Shown here: positions 43,269 to 54,809 of the stretch, piece after piece
How positions within the stretch are numbered: position 1 is the first letter of the stretch
How the letters are laid out: each line of letters opens with the position of its first letter
Source: Corynebacterium oculi
GTDB taxonomy: Bacteria > Actinomycetota > Actinomycetes > Mycobacteriales > Mycobacteriaceae
Length of the DNA: 64,000 nt
Reading direction: 5' to 3'
NCBI RefSeq assembly: GCF_001412105.1
Contig: NZ_LKST01000001.1
Location: forward strand, 62,001-126,000
Notes under the pieces: model-generated
Seen by the model: only the letters and a program-made list of their open reading frames with translations
Told to the model about the DNA's origin: nothing
The model's database searches: none
Made by a program: the position numbers and the translations under genes

Positions 43269-45868
43269 TGGCAACTCGGCTTAACATCAGTTTTGATTCT
43301 GATATGCTGGAGTCGATCAGCTCCGAGTTTAACTTGCGTATCCCCAACAAAGAAGCGCTGCGTCAGCTGATCTTTACCCTTGACGGTGACTACGATTCTT
43401 CTGTGATGCAAGTGCTTAATCTTGCTACGGGTGTGGGAAAAACGTATCTGATGGCTGCATTCGTAGAGTATGTGCGCCGTCAAGGCGCTGGGAATGTCGT
43501 CATAGTAACCCCGGGAAAGACAGTGCAGACTAAGACGGTGCAGAACTTCACGCCTGGTTCGTCGCGCTATATTACTGGCTCGGTAGTCCCACCGGAAGTG
43601 GTGACTCCGCAGGATTATTCTGCGTGGGTTGCTCGACAGAATGGCCCGGTGCAACTTGCGTTTGGCCGGGAAGCACCGATATTGGCGTTCATCTTCAACA
43701 TTCAGCAGTTGATCGCCCCGAAGTCTGAGGAGGGAGGAACACAGGGTAGCACGCAGGATGCGATGCGTCGTAAGCCGCGTCGTTTCGATGAGAATGCAGG
43801 TGTGCTCTTTGACTATTTGAAGGGGCTTGATGATTTGGTGGTTATCGCGGATGAGTCTCATCTTTATGGTTCGAGCGCGGTTGCGTTTAACGCGGCGTTG
43901 AAAGAGCTTGATCCTGCTGCAACGATTGGGTTGACGGCGACGGTGGATAAGAAGTCTGACCATGTCATCTACGAGTATCCGCTTTACCGGGCGATCCAAG
44001 ACAAGTATGTCAAGGCTCCGGTGTTGGCATTCCGTAGGGCGGGCTATGGCACTGATAGGGCCTCCGAGGAACAGCAACTGCGGGATGCGTTGCAGTTGCG
44101 GCGGATCAAGCAGGAGTACTACGACTCGTATGCGGAAAGTCAGAACGGTGCCCACGTCAAGGCGATTGCATTCGTAGTCTGTTCCGACGTGGATCATGCT
44201 ACCCAGGTTGCTGCACTGTTGCGCACTCCGGAGTATCTTGGGTGTGACGAGGCCGTGTTGCAGGTGGATTCCAAGCATGAGGATGAGCTGACGCAGCGTC
44301 GCCTCGACGAACTCGATTGTCCCCACTCGCCGGTTCTTGCCGTGGTGAGCGTCAATAAGCTGAAAGAGGGCTGGGATGTTAAAAACATCGCTGTCGTGGT
44401 CACATTGCGGGCGATGGCTTCGGAGGTATTGACTCAGCAGACGATGGGGCGCGGGCTTCGTCTGCCGTTCGGGAAGTATACGGGCATGTGGCAGATCGAT
44501 CAGCTCGACATCGTCGCTCACCAGTCCTTCACTGAACTTTTGAATGCTGAGAACGTACTTCAACAGTTCGGCCTGGAAGAAGCCGTAGCTGAACAGGACA
44601 AAGCCCGGGTGAAAGACGCCATTCGCGAAGCCGCCAACGATTCCGCCCGTACCGGTGTAGCCACCTCATCGGTGGATGGCGGTGATCGGTCTCCGGGCGT
44701 GTCCTCGCAATGGTCAGGGGCTGATCTTGATGGTGACAACACGGGTAGTTCTGGTGCTCGGCCAGACACAGGTCCCTCCACGGGGGTGAGCGGTGAAGGG
44801 TGGCCCGGTGTTGGGGTACGCGAGACCTCAGGGTCAGGATCCTATGGGCAGTCTGAGCAGGAGCGTAAGCCGGTCTTGATTGAACGCAACCCGAAATTTG
44901 CTGAGGTGGTTTACCAGTTCCCGGTGACCACGATGACGGTACAGCAACCTGCCATCGACCTGGCTGAGATCAGCGATCCAGACGTTAGACAGGCGGCCTG
45001 CCGAGTCACCTCATCTGGTGATGTGTTGCTGCGTAAGGAAATCATCGCTGCGCTCGGTAAAAAACTACGTGCTGAGGATCGGGAGAGTGCGGAGGTGGAC
45101 TCGATTCAGGTTAGCGACGTCGATGCTAAGGATGTGTTGGTCAAATTGGTGATGAACATGTCGCTGGTGCCTAAGACCCAGCAGACCTCTCGCTATGTGG
45201 CTAATCATTTGGTGCCGAACTTCATGAGATCAGTCAGCTTCGATGACTGGACAGTTAAATCCCTAGACTCAGCACGAAATGAGTTATTCATTCTTATTAA
45301 GGAATACATAGACGAGACTTTGCGTTCCACTCGTGAAATTCCGAAAATTCATCCTAAAGTGATGCCCGGCGCCGACTATATGCTGCCGATCGGTGAAGTG
45401 GTGTACGATCAGATTGATTCGCGTAAAGAGTTTGTGCGGGGGCGAGTATATGGTGGCTGGGCCAAATCACTTTTTACCGAAGAGTCGTTCGACTCCTACA
45501 CTGGTGAATACCAGCTCGCACGATTGCTGAATACGTCATCAGGGATCGAGTGGTGGCACCGTTTGCATTCGCGCGACCAAGCATTTGTATACTAAAATTT
45601 CAAGGATCGCTACTTCCCGGACTTTATTGCTTTGGATACTAGTGGTGTGCATTGGATTATTGAAGGTAAATCTAAGCGGGGACGCGATGACGCCCAGGTG
45701 CAAGCTAAGCGAAAGGCGGCTGAAGCTCTTGTGCGGCGGCTCGTTGCTGAAGATACCTACGCAGGTCAGCAGTGGGGCTACCTGATTGCCTACGAGGATG
45801 ATATTGCCCGGGCGGATTTGTGGAATGATCTCAAGGACCTTGCTCAACCGGTAAGCAATGCTCTGTAG
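43265..45868 (+). pseudogene. Type III restriction enzyme Res, in-frame stop
   Basis: The frame has 867 sense codons in total. Walker A ATGVGKTYL, DExH box VVIADESH and helicase motif VI QQTMGRGLRLPFG are upstream of TAA 45593-45595. The PD-(D/E)xK nuclease core (FPDFIALD, WIIEGKSK) lies after it, in the same frame. Truncation would leave a helicase without nuclease. The ATG overlaps the mod stop. A Gly/Ser-rich linker lies at about 470-530. Confidence 0.88.
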
Positions 45869-45892
45869 CGGACGCGAACTCACCGGGTCGCA

Positions 45893-46060
45893 GCACTGGA
45901 ATCCAGCATTGCGGAAGTCTTGGGTGATGGTTTCACCGCTGATGAGGATGAAGCCGCTTCTTCTGCCGGTGAGCATAAAACGCCTGCCCTACTAGGTGGC
46001 CTGGCTATCACTGGGTGCCTACGCCTCCTACCGCAAAGACGAGGCGCGCCAGAGCGATAG
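45893..46060 (+). pseudogene. Unidentified gene fragment after res
   Basis: An open stretch without start codon reads ALESSIAEVLGDGFTADEDE and on to a stop at 46058. Coding-like composition and place suggest a lost third gene of the operon or recombination debris. Overlaps the 3' end of the Abi gene on the other strand. No family was recognised. Confidence 0.3.
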
Positions 46061-46990
46061 CTCATGCCAGTTGTGTGGTGCGCCGATGTGGGCGATGGGA
46101 ACAGCCCAGACATCTGGGTATGTGGCCAAGGTCTGAGGCAGCAGGGTTCGGTCTCCGATGTCCCACACAGTGAGCAGATATTGAATGAGTGTTAGCTGCC
46201 CAAAGCAGCGATTAATTCTTGGAGCAACTGCGTCCAACCCGGGATGGGAACCTTTGCGTGGCAAGCGAGCTTTCAGCGTGTAGACGCGGTTGAACATGCG
46301 GGCATGGTGTGCCGAATAGTTCCGCACGATATTCAGTGCTTTCATCCATGACCCCAGTTGCGCCGCACTCAACCTGGCTTTGGTAGCGAGCGCATTACGC
46401 ACACTGGTTGGAGCTAGCTTGTAAAGATATGTGAGCAAACCCCAGTCCATCACCTCGACAGCAGCCCAAATCGGTAGCTGACCACCGTACTTGCGCCGAT
46501 GATGCGCGACGAAGTCTTCTCGTGAAGCCGCTAGTTTCTTGTCGTAGAGCTTATGCCACGACAGATATTGCGACGACGGCGAATCTGAGCCTGGATGTGT
46601 GGCGACCGGGCCGAGGAATGCGGGAACCAAGTGAATCAGTGGATCGATGCGACCAAGTGCGTGGCCGAGCATGGAGCGCAACGTCAGCTCAATGGATGTG
46701 AGAGCAGCGAACACGGCAGTGCGGAGTCGTTCATCAAAATCATAGAGAGCGACAACATCATCAAAGGTTGTTCCCGCGATGAAGTGATCGAGCCGGTCAT
46801 TCCCCTCAGGAGACGGAGCGCGGAAAGGGTACCAGTAGCCAGAGAGCCGATAGTAGTTGACCCGTTCGAGTATGCGGCGAGCGGCAGTATCCTCCGCGAG
46901 ATCCATGCCACGGGCGCGCAGCAGGGCAATCTGCTCGCCGTGCGTGCTAAAAGCTTTCGCTGCCACCCTGTGCCTCCCGAAACCCCGCAT
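46028..46990 (-). CDS. Abi_2 (AbiD/AbiF) family abortive-infection protein
   Basis: The product has 320 residues. HGEQIALLRARGMDL, NYYRLSGYWYPFR, LYDFDERLR and the HEPN-like RNYSAHHARMFNR match Abi_2. It is diverged from the copy at 14233-15207, including in the first and last thirds, so not a recent duplicate. Convergent with the restriction operon it forms a defence island. A GTG at codon 9 is an alternative start. Confidence 0.87.
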   Translation of the reverse strand: MRGFGRHRVAAKAFSTHGEQIALLRARGMDLAEDTAARRILERVNYYRLSGYWYPFRAPSPEGNDRLDHFIAGTTFDDVVALYDFDERLRTAVFAALTSIELTLRSMLGHALGRIDPLIHLVPAFLGPVATHPGSDSPSSQYLSWHKLYDKKLAASREDFVAHHRRKYGGQLPIWAAVEVMDWGLLTYLYKLAPTSVRNALATKARLSAAQLGSWMKALNIVRNYSAHHARMFNRVYTLKARLPRKGSHPGLDAVAPRINRCFGQLTLIQYLLTVWDIGDRTLLPQTLATYPDVWAVPIAHIGAPHNWHELSLWRASSLR

Positions 46991-47533
46991 CCGGAAAGAA
47001 ATTTAGTGAGGACCGGCCCTGGGCTGCTCCGAGGAGCAGCGGAACCGGTCTTGGTGACTCAAGGTTAGCGTAGGTGGCGTGAAACTGCAACAGATTCCGC
47101 GCTGAACTGAGAAAACGTCGCGCTCGTTTAATACGGCTCAACCTTCGCCAAGGCTTCACGCTTCTGGCGTTGTTGGCAGCGAGTCGAGGCGCTTAGCCGT
47201 GTGTCGCTCCGCGAGTCTTCCGGGACGGAACCTTGGAGGGGAGCCCTGCCGCCGAGCAGGCCCGCCGAAGGTGTCCTACTCGCGGTAGGGGACTGCAACG
47301 TGTCGGAATACCGCGTTTCCAAGGATATTTTGTGGGCACTGTCCTCAAAGTAAAAGATGCATGTGCCCCCGACAATGCGTTTTTATATCCCGATTTAACC
47401 CAAGCGCATATAGCGGTCGAGTGTGCCTACGGCGTAGATTTCTCCGATCATTAGTAATGACGAGCGCGAGCAGGCCATAGTCTCACATCTGTTCGCACTG
47501 TACAGCAAGGCAGTGGACTAAAATACATCCCCC
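46991..47533. other. Right-hand edge of the restriction island
   Basis: About 540 bases with no intact gene. A plus-strand frame ending at 47454 gives HIAVECAYGVDFSDH and VLKVKDACAPDNAF, probably the C-terminus of a lost gene. The hutR promoter (TAAAAT near 47520) lies at the right end. Confidence 0.45.
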
Positions 47534-48289
47534 ATGACCCACGTCCCCGCCGCCCGGAACACGCTGCGCATCCTCACGCTGCTCTCCTCCATTGATGTCC
47601 CCATCTCCGCCGCCCGTATCCGTGCGGAGTTGGATCTGCCGCGTTCCACCACCTATCACCTGCTCGCGGAGATGGAGCAGGCCGGTTACGTGGTGCGTAT
47701 CCCGGAGACCCGCACCTGGGGCCTGGGGTTGGTGGCCTATTCGATGGCCAATGCCTACGTCACCCAGCAGCCCCTGGTGCGTTTGGCGCGCCGTCCGTTG
47801 CAGGCCTTGGCGGAGTCGGTGGGTGGCTCGGCGCACCTGTCTCGCCTGGCCGGTTCGGAGGTGCTGTATCTCTTGGAGGTGCGTGGTTCCCGGGCGGTCT
47901 CCCTGGTCACGGGGGAGGGGGTGCGCCTGGAAGCCTTAAAAACCGCCTCGGGGCGGGTGATGTTGGCGCACTTGCCGGAGGCCGAGTTAAGGGCGGCCCT
48001 TGCGGGCAATGCCCCGCCAAATCCAAGCGCCACCCGCGAGGCGCAGAACGCCCTCACCCTGATTCGCCAACGCGGTTGGGAGGAGGAGGTGGAGGAGGTG
48101 AGCCGTGGTCAGCACAGCTTGGCGGTGGCGGTGTTGGATCACGTGGGCCGCCCGGCGGCTTCCTTGGCGGTGACCTTCCCGGTGGGCACCCTGACGGAGC
48201 ACGATCAAAGCCACACCATTCAGAGTCTCAAGGAGCAGGCAACCAAGGTGGCTAGTCACCTCTACGGGATCGTGCTAGATTCACCATAA
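47534..48289 (+). CDS. hutR: IclR-family regulator of histidine use
   Basis: The product has 251 residues. An N-terminal winged HTH (ISAARIRAELDLPRSTTYHLLAEME) is followed by the IclR effector domain (RGWEEEVEEVSRGQHSLAVAV). Its place immediately upstream of hutH fits HutR, described in Corynebacterium resistens as controller of the hut genes with a TCTGwwATwCCAGA site. A matching site lies at 51356-51369. Confidence 0.9.
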   Translation: MTHVPAARNTLRILTLLSSIDVPISAARIRAELDLPRSTTYHLLAEMEQAGYVVRIPETRTWGLGLVAYSMANAYVTQQPLVRLARRPLQALAESVGGSAHLSRLAGSEVLYLLEVRGSRAVSLVTGEGVRLEALKTASGRVMLAHLPEAELRAALAGNAPPNPSATREAQNALTLIRQRGWEEEVEEVSRGQHSLAVAVLDHVGRPAASLAVTFPVGTLTEHDQSHTIQSLKEQATKVASHLYGIVLDSP

Positions 48290-48414
48290 ACTGCGCTTGG
48301 CTGTCGCGCAGACCACTTGCCGATGTATCCCTACGGTTCCCGTGAGGGCGTCGGCGCGGTCTGTCGCGCCCGTCGCTCGCTCGGGGCCGCCGAGCCTAAA
48401 GGAGCACCATAATC

Positions 48415-50052
48415 ATGCCGTCCATCGCGGCCAGCGCGCGCAATCTCGCCCACGGGCGTTCCACCAGCACAGAGCACGCAGAACAACCAGGGCAACCAGA
48501 ACAAAAACAGCAAAAACAAACAATCACCCTCCGCCCCGGCCCCCTAACGCCAGCAGAGGTGGTGGCCGTCGCCCGCTACGGCGCACCCGTGACCATCCCC
48601 AAGGAGACCCTAGAAGCCGTGGCCGCCACCCGGCGTCGGGTGGAGGAGCTGGCGGCCGATCCCACCCCCGTGTATGGCATTTCCACGGGCTTCGGTGCGT
48701 TGGCCCGCCGCCATATCCCCGCGGAGTCCCGCGCGCAGTTGCAGCGCAGCCTGGTGCGTTCCCATGCGGCGGGTTCGGGCCCGGAGGTGGAGCGGGAGGT
48801 GATCCGTGCTCTCATGCTGCTGCGGCTGTCCACCCTGTGTACGGGCCGCACCGGTGTGCGTCCGGTGGTGGTGGAAACCTATGCGGCGCTGCTGAACTCG
48901 GGGATCACGCCCATCGTGCACGAGTACGGTTCCTTGGGCTGCTCGGGTGATCTCGCGCCGTTGGCGCATTGCGCGCTGGTGCTCATGGGGGAGGGGCGTG
49001 CCCGCAATGCGCAGGGGGAGGAGGTGAGCGTGCCGGAGGCCCTGGCTAAGGCCGGGATTGAACCCCTGGAACTGCGGGAGAAGGAGGGCCTGGCGCTGAT
49101 TAACGGCACGGACGGCATGTTGGGCCAGTTGTGCCTGGCCCTGGCGGATCTGGAAACGCTGGCCACCACCTCGGATATCGCGGTGGCGATGACGCTGGAG
49201 GGACTGCTGGGTACCCTGGCCGTGTTTGACGCGGACCTGCAAGATTTGCGCCCGCACCCGGGGCAGGCGGCGTCGGCAGCTAATGTGCGCGCGGTGGCGG
49301 AGGGTTCCCCGCTGCTGGCGGCGGCTGCGGCGGAGTTTAGCCAGAACCAGGTGCAGGATGCCTACTCGGTGCGGTGTGCCCCGCAGGTGGCGGGCGGTTT
49401 TAGGGATACCTTGGAGCACGCCCGCGCGGTGGCGCAGCGGGAGTTGGCGGCGGCGGTGGATAACCCGGTGGTGGCGCTGGATGGTCGGGTGACCTCGAAT
49501 GGCAATTTCCACGGCGCGCCGGTGGCCTATGTGCTGGACTTCCTGGCGATCGTGGCGGCGGATCTGGCGAGCATCTCGGAGCGCCGCACCGATCGCTTCC
49601 TGGATGCCGCGCGCAACCGGGGGCTTCCGGCCTTTTTGGCGGGCGATCCGGGCGTGGATTCCGGGCACATGATCGCGCAGTACACCCAGGCGGGTATCGT
49701 CTCCGAGCTCAAGCGCCTGGCGGCCCCGGCCAGCGTGGATTCCATTCCCTCCTCGGCCATGCAGGAGGATCACGTCTCGATGGGCTGGGCGGCCGCGCGG
49801 AAGTTGCGCCGCGTGGTGGACGGTTTGACCAGGGTGCTGGCGGTGGAGGTGCTCACCGCCGCCCGTGCCACGCAGATGAGGGAGGGGGAACCCGCGCGGG
49901 GGACGTCGGCAGCCATTGCGGCGCTGCGCGAGGGCGTGCCGGGGGCGGGGGAGGATCGGTTCCTGGCCCCGGAGATCGAGTACGCGGTGGACCTCGTGCG
50001 CTTTGGTGCGCTGGTGGCGGCCGTGGAGCGAGCGGTGGGGGAGTTGAAATAG
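48415..50052 (+). CDS. hutH: Histidine ammonia-lyase
   Basis: The product has 545 residues. YGISTGFGALARR and GSLGCSGDLAPLAH are family hallmarks. The self-made MIO cofactor triad is Cys176-Ser177-Gly178 rather than the usual Ala-Ser-Gly, a variant also recalled from streptomycete enzymes. It converts histidine to urocanate and ammonia. The first 40 residues are an extra polar, Gln-rich extension. AAAGGAG lies 10 bases before the ATG. Confidence 0.95.
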   Translation: MPSIAASARNLAHGRSTSTEHAEQPGQPEQKQQKQTITLRPGPLTPAEVVAVARYGAPVTIPKETLEAVAATRRRVEELAADPTPVYGISTGFGALARRHIPAESRAQLQRSLVRSHAAGSGPEVEREVIRALMLLRLSTLCTGRTGVRPVVVETYAALLNSGITPIVHEYGSLGCSGDLAPLAHCALVLMGEGRARNAQGEEVSVPEALAKAGIEPLELREKEGLALINGTDGMLGQLCLALADLETLATTSDIAVAMTLEGLLGTLAVFDADLQDLRPHPGQAASAANVRAVAEGSPLLAAAAAEFSQNQVQDAYSVRCAPQVAGGFRDTLEHARAVAQRELAAAVDNPVVALDGRVTSNGNFHGAPVAYVLDFLAIVAADLASISERRTDRFLDAARNRGLPAFLAGDPGVDSGHMIAQYTQAGIVSELKRLAAPASVDSIPSSAMQEDHVSMGWAAARKLRRVVDGLTRVLAVEVLTAARATQMREGEPARGTSAAIAALREGVPGAGEDRFLAPEIEYAVDLVRFGALVAAVERAVGELK

Positions 50053-50055
50053 GCC

Positions 50056-51354
50056 ATGAGTACCAAGACCCCCGGCCTGTGGCGGCTGTTTGTGTACAGC
50101 GCCATCGGCATCGTGGTGTTCTTTCTCCCGGTCGCGTTCCGGGGCAAGAGCACCATTCTCCTGGATCACATGGTTACTCTCCTGCGCGATCTGCTCGGCC
50201 CGGCGGTGGGCTGGGTGGTGGGCGCGCTGGTGGTCTACGGCACCGTGCGCAAGGTGCGCCACACCTCCTGGCGCGAGCCCACGCAGGTGATCTTTGCCTT
50301 GCTCTCCGTGGCGGGCCTGGGAGTGGCGGCGCTGATCCTCACGGATACGCTTCCTGCTGCGCTCGCCCGCCCGGATCTGGTGCCCTTCCTGTGGGAGAAG
50401 ATCGCCATTCCGGTGGCACTGATTATCCCCGTGGGCTCGGCGTTTCTGGCCCTGCTGGTGAGTTTTGGCCTCATGGAGTTCGTGGGCGTGCTCATGCAGC
50501 CGATCATGCGCCCGCTGTGGCGCACGCCGGGGCGTTCGGCTATCGACGCCGTGACGAGCTTCGTGGGCAGTTACTCCCTGGGAATGCTGATTACCGATCG
50601 CGTGTACCGCCAGGGGCGCTATACCGCGCGGGAGGCGGCGATCATCGCCACCGGGTTCTCCACGGTCTCGGCGGCCTTCATGGTGGTGGTGGCCGGGACC
50701 CTGGGCCTGATGGATTACTGGGGCCAATACTTTGCGGTGAGCCTGCTGGTCACCTTCGCCGTCACGGCGATCACCGTGTGGATTCCCCCGCTGAGCACCA
50801 TTCCCAACGATCATTACCCGGGTGCCACCCCGGACCCGGAGCCGCAGATCACCACCGGGCGGGTGGCGGCCGCCTGGGCGGAGGCCAAGAAGGCCCTGGC
50901 CGAGGCGCCGAGCCTGGGCCGCGCGGTGGGGGAGAACTTCCTCGATGGCCTGCGCATGAGCGCCGCCGTGGTGCCCTCCATCTTGTCCGTGGGCGTGCTG
51001 GGCCTGGTGTTGGCCACCTATACCCGCGTGTTCGATCTGCTGGGCTACCTCTTCTACCCCTTTGCCTGGCTGGCGCGCCTGCCGGAGCCGCTGCTGGCGG
51101 GCAAGGCGGCGGCCCTGGGGATCGCGGAGATGCTGCTGCCCGCTACGGTGGTGGCGGACTCGGATTCCCTGGTGCTGCGCTTTGTCATCGGCGTGGTCTC
51201 GGTGAGCGCGGTGATCTTCTTTTCCGGCTTGGTGCCCTGCATCATGGCCACCGCCGTGCCGTTGAAGGTGTGGCAGCTGGTGGTGATCTGGTTCGAGCGG
51301 GTGGCGCTGAGTATCCTGCTGGCCACCCCGCTGGCGTACCTCCTGCTCCCCTGA
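50056..51354 (+). CDS. YjiH-family membrane protein in the hut operon
   Basis: The product has 432 residues with ten or more hydrophobic segments and nucleoside-recognition (gate) type motifs (SVGSYSLGMLITDRVYRQGRYT region, landmarks GMLITDRVYR and TGFSTVSAAF). It starts 3 bases after hutH. YjiH proteins are uncharacterised. Context suggests transport of histidine or a breakdown product. Confidence 0.8.
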   Translation: MSTKTPGLWRLFVYSAIGIVVFFLPVAFRGKSTILLDHMVTLLRDLLGPAVGWVVGALVVYGTVRKVRHTSWREPTQVIFALLSVAGLGVAALILTDTLPAALARPDLVPFLWEKIAIPVALIIPVGSAFLALLVSFGLMEFVGVLMQPIMRPLWRTPGRSAIDAVTSFVGSYSLGMLITDRVYRQGRYTAREAAIIATGFSTVSAAFMVVVAGTLGLMDYWGQYFAVSLLVTFAVTAITVWIPPLSTIPNDHYPGATPDPEPQITTGRVAAAWAEAKKALAEAPSLGRAVGENFLDGLRMSAAVVPSILSVGVLGLVLATYTRVFDLLGYLFYPFAWLARLPEPLLAGKAAALGIAEMLLPATVVADSDSLVLRFVIGVVSVSAVIFFSGLVPCIMATAVPLKVWQLVVIWFERVALSILLATPLAYLLLP

Positions 51355-51355
51355 G

Positions 51356-51369
51356 TCTGGTATCCCAGA
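51356..51369. promoter_or_regulatory. HutR-binding site
   Basis: TCTGGTATCCCAGA is a near-perfect 14-bp inverted repeat matching the published corynebacterial HutR motif TCTGwwATwCCAGA at all fixed positions. It lies right after the YjiH-like gene, about 180 bases upstream of hutU, so hutU-hutI probably have their own HutR-controlled promoter. Confidence 0.8.
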
Positions 51370-51477
51370 CAGTCCGACCGCGTTCACCCTAGAAACCTAT
51401 GTGTGTCCTGTCTTACGATCGGGATCGTCATTCTTGAGCACCACAGTGCTGGGGTGGGCGTAGCGGGAATGACAGCC

Positions 51478-51501
51478 CCGGCCCCTGAACCCAGGGGCCG
51501 G
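51478..51501. repeat. Perfect 10-bp hairpin in hutU leader
   Basis: CCGGCCCCTG (51478-51487) pairs with CAGGGGCCGG (51492-51501) around AACC. It lies 47 bases before the hutU start, without a T-run. It could be a 5' stabiliser or an attenuator stem. A second small palindrome ACGATC-GG-GATCGT is at 51415-51428. Confidence 0.65.
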
Positions 51502-51548
51502 ATTCCCGCCACCATCTCCCCGGCACGCGATGTTTTTGGAGGAGAATC

Positions 51549-53234
<1,686 letters not shown>

Positions 53235-53239
53235 CCCCT

Positions 53240-54418
53240 ATGGCCACGCTCTTCACCGGAATCTCCGAACTACGCACCGTCTCCGAGGCGGGCACGCTGA
53301 CCGACGCCGCCCTGGTAGCGGAGGGAGGCGAGGTGACCTGGATTGGCCCCGCTGCCCAAGCCCCCGCCTGCGATGAATCCGTGGACCTGGGCGGGCGCGC
53401 CGCGCTGCCCGGCTGGGTGGACTCACACAGCCACATGATCTTCGACGGCGACCGCGCCGCCGAGTTCGAGGCCCGCATGGCGGGGCAGGACTACGCGGCG
53501 GGCGGCATCGCCGTGACGATGGAGGCCACCCGCGCCGCCAGCGCGGAGCGCCTGCGCGGCCTGCTGCGCCAGCGCGTGCGGGCCGCCCGAGCCGGGGGCA
53601 CCACCTGCATGGAAACCAAGACCGGCTACGGGCTTAACGTGGACTCGGAAAAGATGGCCGCGCAGATCGCCGCCGAGGTAGTCGATGAGGTGACCTTCCT
53701 GGGCGCGCACGTGGTGCCCCCTGGCGCGGACGCCGAGGACTACGTGAACCTGGTATGCGGCGACATGCTGGACGCGGTGGCCCCGCACGTGGGGTGGATC
53801 GACGTGTTCTGCGAGCGCGGGGCCTTCAACGAGGAGCAATCGCGCCGGGTGCTTGAGGCCGGGCAGGCCGCGGGCCTGGGCCTACGCGTCCACGGCAACC
53901 AGCTGGGCGAGGGGCCGGGCGTGGCCCTCGCCGTGGAACTGGGGGCCGCCAGCGTGGATCACGCTAATTACCTCAGCGATAGTGACGTGGAGGCCCTGGC
54001 GGCTTCTGAGACGGTGGCCACGGTGCTGCCCGCCTGCGATCTTTCCACCCGGCAACCCCTGGCCCCGGCGCGTCGGCTGCTCGACGCCGGCGCTCACGTG
54101 GCCATCGCCTCCAACCTCAACCCCGGCACCTCCTACACCTCGGCCATGACGTTCTGCGTGGCCACCGCCGTGTTGCAGCAGCGCCTCTCCCTCGACGAGG
54201 CCATCGCTGCCGCCACCAGCGGGGGAGCGCGTGCTTTGCGACGCCACGACGTAGGCGACGGGCGCGACGCGCAGGGTCGCCCGGCCAAGGGCACCCTGGC
54301 GGTGGGGGCGGCCGCCGATCTGCACGTGCTGGATACCCCGCACGCGATCGACCTCGCGTACCGGCCCGGTATGCCGCTGACCTGGCGCACCTATGTGGCG
54401 GGGGAGCGGGTGGCGTAA
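53240..54418 (+). CDS. hutI: Imidazolonepropionase
   Basis: The product has 392 residues of the amidohydrolase superfamily. LPGWVDSHSHMIF holds the first metal-binding histidines, followed by KTGYGL, GAHVVP, RVHGNQLGEG and ASNLNPGTS. It opens the imidazolone ring to give formimidoylglutamate for HutG. It ends at a strong terminator at 54430-54461. Confidence 0.95.
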   Translation: MATLFTGISELRTVSEAGTLTDAALVAEGGEVTWIGPAAQAPACDESVDLGGRAALPGWVDSHSHMIFDGDRAAEFEARMAGQDYAAGGIAVTMEATRAASAERLRGLLRQRVRAARAGGTTCMETKTGYGLNVDSEKMAAQIAAEVVDEVTFLGAHVVPPGADAEDYVNLVCGDMLDAVAPHVGWIDVFCERGAFNEEQSRRVLEAGQAAGLGLRVHGNQLGEGPGVALAVELGAASVDHANYLSDSDVEALAASETVATVLPACDLSTRQPLAPARRLLDAGAHVAIASNLNPGTSYTSAMTFCVATAVLQQRLSLDEAIAAATSGGARALRRHDVGDGRDAQGRPAKGTLAVGAAADLHVLDTPHAIDLAYRPGMPLTWRTYVAGERVA

Positions 54419-54429
54419 GAAATGGAAAA

Positions 54430-54461
54430 CGTGGCCCCTCACTTTTGGGTGAGGGGCCACG
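54430..54461 (+). terminator. Terminator of the hut operon
   Basis: CGTGGCCCCTCAC (54430-54442) pairs perfectly with GTGAGGGGCCACG (54449-54461), loop TTTTGG, 12 bases after the hutI stop. It also lies 10 bases from the end of the convergent gene at 54471, so it can serve both strands. There is no long T-run. Confidence 0.8.
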
Positions 54462-54470
54462 GGTAAAGCA

Positions 54471-54779
54471 TTACTCGATGGTGTACACGACGTAGGCCAT
54501 CATGGAGTTCAGCGGATCGCGGGCCGCGATCTTCTGTACCAGGGCCTCCACATCACATTCCCCGGGGAGATAGTGGGTGGGATTGCTGTCCTCCGCGAGA
54601 ATGACTTTGAGCTTTCCGGTGTCGAAGATCGCATTGATGACTTCGCGGATCTGCTCCGTGGTGGGGTGGTCGGGGTCGTAGTCGAAATACTGCAAGAACT
54701 CGAAGAGCGTGATCCAGTCCTTTACGCCCTCGATTCGATCCTCTGCCCACCTGATGAATTCATCCTGGTTATGGCTCAT
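54471..54779 (-). CDS. Small cytosolic protein of unknown function
   Basis: The product has 102 residues, acidic and alpha-beta, with WAEDRIEGVKDWITLFEFL and VINAIFDTGKLKV. It resembles small DUF596-type or immunity-like proteins, but no firm family can be given. Three tandem hairpins lie just upstream at 54810-54915. Confidence 0.6.
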   Translation of the reverse strand: MSHNQDEFIRWAEDRIEGVKDWITLFEFLQYFDYDPDHPTTEQIREVINAIFDTGKLKVILAEDSNPTHYLPGECDVEALVQKIAARDPLNSMMAYVVYTIE

Positions 54780-54809
54780 GGGTAGATCATTCCTTGGGTA
54801 TGTGGACTT

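Noticed and set aside
41850..45595. TAA read as a sense codon in the restriction operon
   Set aside because: Many genes in the window end with TAA or other stops normally, so a recoded TAA is unlikely. Mutation or sequence error is simpler.
48610..51387. A 925-codon open frame on the minus strand opposite hutH and the YjiH-like gene
   Set aside because: It is a GC-rich shadow. The His/Gln/Arg-rich product has no domain, and the opposite strand encodes two clear proteins.
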